Assembly: GCA_019096195.1 (NCBI GenBank)
Contig: JAGTXK010000012.1
Span: 62,001 to 126,000, forward strand
Direction of reading: 5' to 3'
Origin: Boletus sp. NGJ
Taxonomy: Eukaryota; Basidiomycota; Agaricomycetes; Boletales; Boletaceae
Length of the DNA: 64,000 nt
Position 1 is the first letter of the stretch. Every line of letters begins with the position of its first letter. This document shows, in pieces, positions 60,074-64,000 of this stretch. Made by a program: the position numbers and the translations under genes. The notes under the pieces are model-generated. The model saw only the letters and a program-made list of their open reading frames with translations, made no database searches and was not told where the DNA came from.

Positions 60074-60190
60074 TTCAGACAGGGACCTCTGAAATCTGTG
60101 TGTTGGATTTTCATACTTTCAGTACTGGCATAGCATTACATAATCGCATCATAAAGTTGTCTTTCGCTTTCCTTTGCTAAGTCAACTCAC

Positions 60191-60600
60191 TGTCTGCTCA
60201 AACTTGAACTTGCCGGTTTGAAGGAGGTAGTTTATAAAGACTTGTCGATGTTGGTCTGCATCTGATGTGACTGAACATTCCGGTGATGGGACTCCATATT
60301 TTTTTTGTCGCTCCTGAATGCACAAGTTAATTTGATTCTTACATTGCGACGTCGAGCAATGACTCTCAGAAACACTGAAAAAAAGGGGGGCAACTTGTAC
60401 CTACTATAATTTCACCCTCATCGGCCAGAGCGGAGAACGACACCCTCGCGTCGATGGATGTCAATGGGCGAACAAACTCGGACTCTGGTGCCTCCCCCTC
60501 GGCATCCTCCCGACTTCTCTGCTGCGCTTTCTCTACTTGTGGCTTCTCGACCTCTCTCCCTGCACAGCCATACCGGGGGAATTCATTGGAGTTGCCTCCT
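60191..60600 (-). CDS. Unidentified two-exon coding fragment
   Basis: Two open segments join in frame over a GT..AG intron. The upstream one ends at 60405 (text such as EKPQVEKAQQRSREDAEGEA and TSIDARVSFSALADEGEII). The downstream one is 60313-60191 (ERQKKYGVPSPECSVTSDAD then INYLLQTGKFKFEQT), followed by a donor. The composition is protein-like, but I do not recognise the family. The start and end are not found, so this could be part of a small gene upstream of the RWD gene or a remnant. Confidence 0.35.
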
Positions 60601-61094
60601 GTGATATATCACAGGGTGTCACTGCTCCCTTGCTCGTTATTGTGACGTTCTCCCACTACACTGTGCATGTACGTCTCACTCATAATATGTCCACAATCTC
60701 GGCGGTGAAGTTTCTTCTTTCGTCATGAAGCCTCGAGCTCACCCGCCTTAGCTGCATTGTCCTGCAAAGCGGTGCGTGCGGTGTCCATAACACCGCCGAA
60801 AGACAATTCATTGAAGACCCTAGGTTTAATTTCGGATCACTTGACACATCCTGACTTATCTCGCTACGTTCTATGTCCGCATTCCAGATCCATGGGGTGC
60901 TTCGCATTGCGCCTCCGGTGACAGTCCGATTGGCCATTCGGTGTTCCGATAGTACCCATCTGGACTCTTGGGTCGCTGTGGAGGGACCAAATTTGTCTTT
61001 GGGACACGTGCTTTGTTGTCACACTGGCCTTCTGCGGATGCTAAGTTACCACTGAGCTAGTAAGATATCAACTGATAGTTGAAGGTCCGTCCAA

Positions 61095-63197
61095 ATGACT
61101 TCTCCACTGCTCCAGTCGCCGGCGGGCATCATTGGCTATGTTGTCGTCGTCGTTGCACTTATCATCGTCGTGAAGTGGTTCCAACCTTCTGAGGTGAGTA
61201 TGGTTTCCGAAAACTCTCTTCAATGCTCATTTCCCCAGCTTGATCGTATCCCCACAGTGGGATCGAGTAGCTGGCTTGGCTCGTGGTGGGCTGGTTTAAA
61301 GTATCTGAACAATGCGACGGACGTCATACAAGAAGGATATGAGAAGGCAACTATAATGCTTCGCACATTTTATACACGCTCACACACAGTGTTTCAGCAC
61401 AAGTCTGCACCGTTCAAGATTACAGAACTCTTCCGCTGGATAGTCGTTCTCAGCAACCGCGAACATGTGGAAGAACTACGAAGAGCTCCAGATGACACAC
61501 TCTCTTTCGCGGAAGCCGCTCACGACGTGAGTAGCCATTTTTTAGTGATATTAACTAGAACTAAATGTCGCTGACAGCGACTTAGCATCGAGTATACAAT
61601 GGGAGCCGAAATTCACTATAACCCCTACCACGTCATGATTGTGAGAGCACAACTAACTCGGAATATTGAAGCCTTGTATCCCGAAATCAGAGATGAGATC
61701 AGTACGGCTTTTGATGACATACTGGATCTCAGGGGAAATGGTGAACATCCCGCTCTTATTCGTATGTGCTAAGTGAATATCTGGATCGCTCAGAATGGAA
61801 GAGTGTGCCAGCACTCAGCAGCGTGCAAAAGGTAGTTTCCAGAACGAGCAACAGAGTGTTTGTCGGACTTCCATTGTGTGAGCCTTCTCTTGGTCCCCCT
61901 TTTGGTTCTTACTTGAATTTCTCTAGGTCGTGACCTTGACTGGATAGATCTCAACATTCAATACACCCTCACTGTCGTTAAAGGAGGGGCTGTCATTGCG
62001 CTTTTCCCGAAAATGCTGAAACCGTGAGTCGCCTGCACTTGCATGCCCGAGGCATAACCTGCAACGTAGTGACAGAATAGTTGCCCGATTCTTCACGAGC
62101 GTTGATCAAAGCAACGAGCGTGGAAGGAAGCTTCTTGGACCATTAATCGAGGAGCGGCAAAAATACATCGATGAATATGGGAAGGAGTGGGCCGACAAGC
62201 CTGTTGGTCAACCTCGTTCGCAGACGATATCCACACTCACTACCGGTTTCTTGATAGAACGACTTTCTATCATGGTTGATGGAAGAGGGAGAGGGTCCAG
62301 ACTTGACTGTAAAGTCCTTGACAACCCGTATAATGGTTATCAATTTTGCGGCTATCCACGTAGGTCCCGATGTTGTTTCCTCTCGTATACTAATGACGCT
62401 AAGATCTTTTTATTTCGCGGTTAGACGTCTTCCAATGTACGCTTTGAATTCATGATCCAGACCTAACTCGTTTGACTGACACCACATGACGTCGACAGAG
62501 CTTCACTCATGCACTCTTCTACCTCGCAGCGAATCCCCAGTACATTCAGCCTCTTCGTGAGGAGGTTGATGCAATCGTGGGGAAGAACGGGTGGTCGAAA
62601 GCTGCACTAGGCAAGATGCGAAAACTAGATAGCTTCCTCAAGGAGTGCCAACGTCTCAAAGGTATTGGCAGCAGTACGTGTCTCTCCATTCATCCGATCC
62701 ATCAGATTATTCAACCCACTAGCGGGGCTGATGCGCAAGGCGTTGAAAGACTACACATTCCCGGACGGCACATTTGTACCAAAAGGCACCACGATCCTCG
62801 CAGCCATGCGATCCATACACCATGATGAAAGGTTCTACCAAAACGCCCACGCATTCGAGCCCTTCCGATTTGCAGGCGTGCATGAAGAGGACGGCGAAGG
62901 CGTCAAGTATCAATACTCGTCGACGACGACCGAGTATTTGCCCTTTGGACATGGTCGACATGCGTGGTATGGTCCTTCTCCTCCGTGTTCTCAACGACCA
63001 GTAAGGTTCACCGAGTGTATGCTAGCCCGGGACGTTTCTTTGCTGCAAACGAGCTGAAATCGATGTTGGCCCACGTCGTGGTGACGTATGATGTGAAGCT
63101 GGCAGAGAACGCGACGCCTCCGCGAACGCTGCGTTTCGCGACGGCGCTGATGCCTGATCCGAGTGCAAAGGTGATGTTCCGAAGGAGGGTTGACTGA
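61095..63197 (+). CDS. Cytochrome P450, diverged third paralogue
   Basis: The same family and exon plan as the P450 pair at 4.4-9.8 kb, but clearly diverged. ATG at 61095 (MTSPLLQSPAGIIGYVVVVV) opens the membrane anchor. Then come IPTVGSSSWLGSWWAGLKYL, a GC-AG intron (61347-61397), REHVEELRRAPDD, YTMGAEIHYNPYH, the I-helix FAAIH / TSSN (micro-exon 62425-62436) / SFTHALFYLAANPQ, K-helix ECQR, EPFRFAG, and the haem loop FGHGRHAC/PGRFFAAN with the Cys codon split by the last intron. It ends MFRRRVD then TGA at 63195-63197. No lesion was seen. Because the 51-nt GC-AG intron is a multiple of three and open, it could be mistaken for coding sequence. Confidence 0.85.
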
Positions 63198-63885
63198 ACG
63201 ATTCTCTCGTCCGTGTATTACATGCCCCAATTATAACTGAGCTAGATGAATGTTAACCTCGGTTTTCATTCCGGAACCCGTTCTTTGTCTTGCCTCGCGC
63301 GTTCGACTCTATGCCTCCTGTGCTGGCATTCATGTATGTATTCGATAAATCGTCTGGCGAGCTGAATGCAGTTGGCTTTTGATTCTGATTTTATGGCACA
63401 ATTGTCTGAGTGGTACAAGCCGACCCACAGTGCCTAGGTTTCCCTCGCATGGGACCTTCATGTTAGATTGTTACTGTTCAGTTCACCGTTACCGTCTCGG
63501 CACTCTGGGGGGCAGGTGAATATTTACAAGCAAGCAATTGTAACATTACCCCACTGTCCCACTGAGATGGTAGACAACGCGGTGAAAAGACAACCGGAAA
63601 GCCGTCGGCTTGTCGGCTTGTATGGGCTTAAGCAAGGACTGCCATCTCCTGTCTGTGCATCCGTCATGCGGTGTGGAGACTGAGCACCTTTTGAACCAGC
63701 GCTGGCAAACAAATAATGTCGTACGCTTCTCCCGAGACGTGTGTAGTACCGCTTTGGCTCTCATATGACATGATAATGGCGCACCATCAGGTTTTAATTC
63801 GCGTATAAGAAATCCAGTCGTTGGCATTCTCGCCTTCTTTGACATTCAGACACTGTCCTCTAATCCCAACCTAGTAAGCACATGT
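63198..63885. repeat. Intergenic with a third copy of the RRM gene's 3' flank
   Basis: 63255-63445 matches the 3' flank of the RRM gene (55355-55560) and of its broken copy (58930-59070): the stretch with CCTCCTGTGCTGGCATTC and the TGGTACAAGCC motif. No RRM coding exon precedes it, so only the 3' untranslated part is left here. The rest shows nothing I can support. Confidence 0.7.
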
Positions 63886-64000
63886 ACTGCATTGAGTCAT
63901 CTCGATCAACGTGTCTCATCGTGTGTACCCGAGCGAACGCACAACATCCATGCGGGTAACCTGACAGAAATGGTAGCGTCGCCTGATCCTTGCTGATGCT
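63886..64000 (-). repeat. 3' flank of a further WD40 copy, cut by the window edge
   Basis: 63895-64000 is a diverged copy of the WD40 downstream flank at 35258-35372 and 40365-40480 (CTCGATCAA, TCTCATCGTGTG, then the GATCCTT...TGCT end). In copies B and C the WD40 gene begins just to the right of this block on the minus strand, so a fourth copy may start beyond position 64000. Confidence 0.55.

Overview
The window is nuclear DNA of a filamentous basidiomycete, most likely an Agaricomycete. Almost every gene is broken by introns of about 50-60 nt with GT..AG ends. The gene set (DUF726 lipase-like protein, DUF2235 hydrolase, Zn2Cys6 factor, ent-kaurene-oxidase-like P450s, F-box and WD40 proteins, GDSGS protease-like protein) is typical of mushroom-forming fungi. 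The WD40 copies remind me of families expanded in Boletales, but that is an impression and not a placement.

Layout. 1-4.1 kb: the 3' end of condensin SMC4 (+), a CDK-activating-type kinase (-) and a small ankyrin protein (+). 4.3-9.8 kb: a recent tandem duplication of a P450 gene (-), with the tail of a NACHT/WD40-type gene between the copies. 10.7-18.3 kb: a DUF726 protein (+), a small conserved protein (+) and histone H3 (+). 18.9-31.1 kb, all minus strand: an unidentified spliced gene, an MFS monocarboxylate-type transporter that may carry a frameshift, a DUF2235 hydrolase and a Zn2Cys6 transcription factor. 33.3-42 kb: a repeat-rich block with three copies of one WD40 gene (one whole, two broken); the 3' flank of a fourth copy lies at the right end of the window. 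42.7-52.8 kb: two paralogous membrane proteins in inverted orientation, enclosing an F-box protein, a CDP-alcohol phosphotransferase and histidyl-tRNA synthetase. 53.9-60.1 kb: a duplicated gene pair (RRM/SR protein and RWD-domain protein) in which each duplicate has kept a different working gene, with a decayed protease-like gene between. 61.1-63.2 kb: a third P450 (+), diverged from the tandem pair.

Housekeeping genes (SMC4, kinase, H3, histidyl-tRNA synthetase, phospholipid synthesis, RNA binding) alternate with accessory, duplicating genes (P450, WD40, MFS, protease-like). Nothing points to one joint pathway. The most notable signals are reciprocal gene loss after a segmental duplication, a GC-AG intron and a 12-nt micro-exon shared by all three P450s, a histone H3 tail with Thr at the Ser10 position, and the array of broken and whole WD40 copies. 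Exon limits were read by eye from splice signals and reading frames, without alignments.
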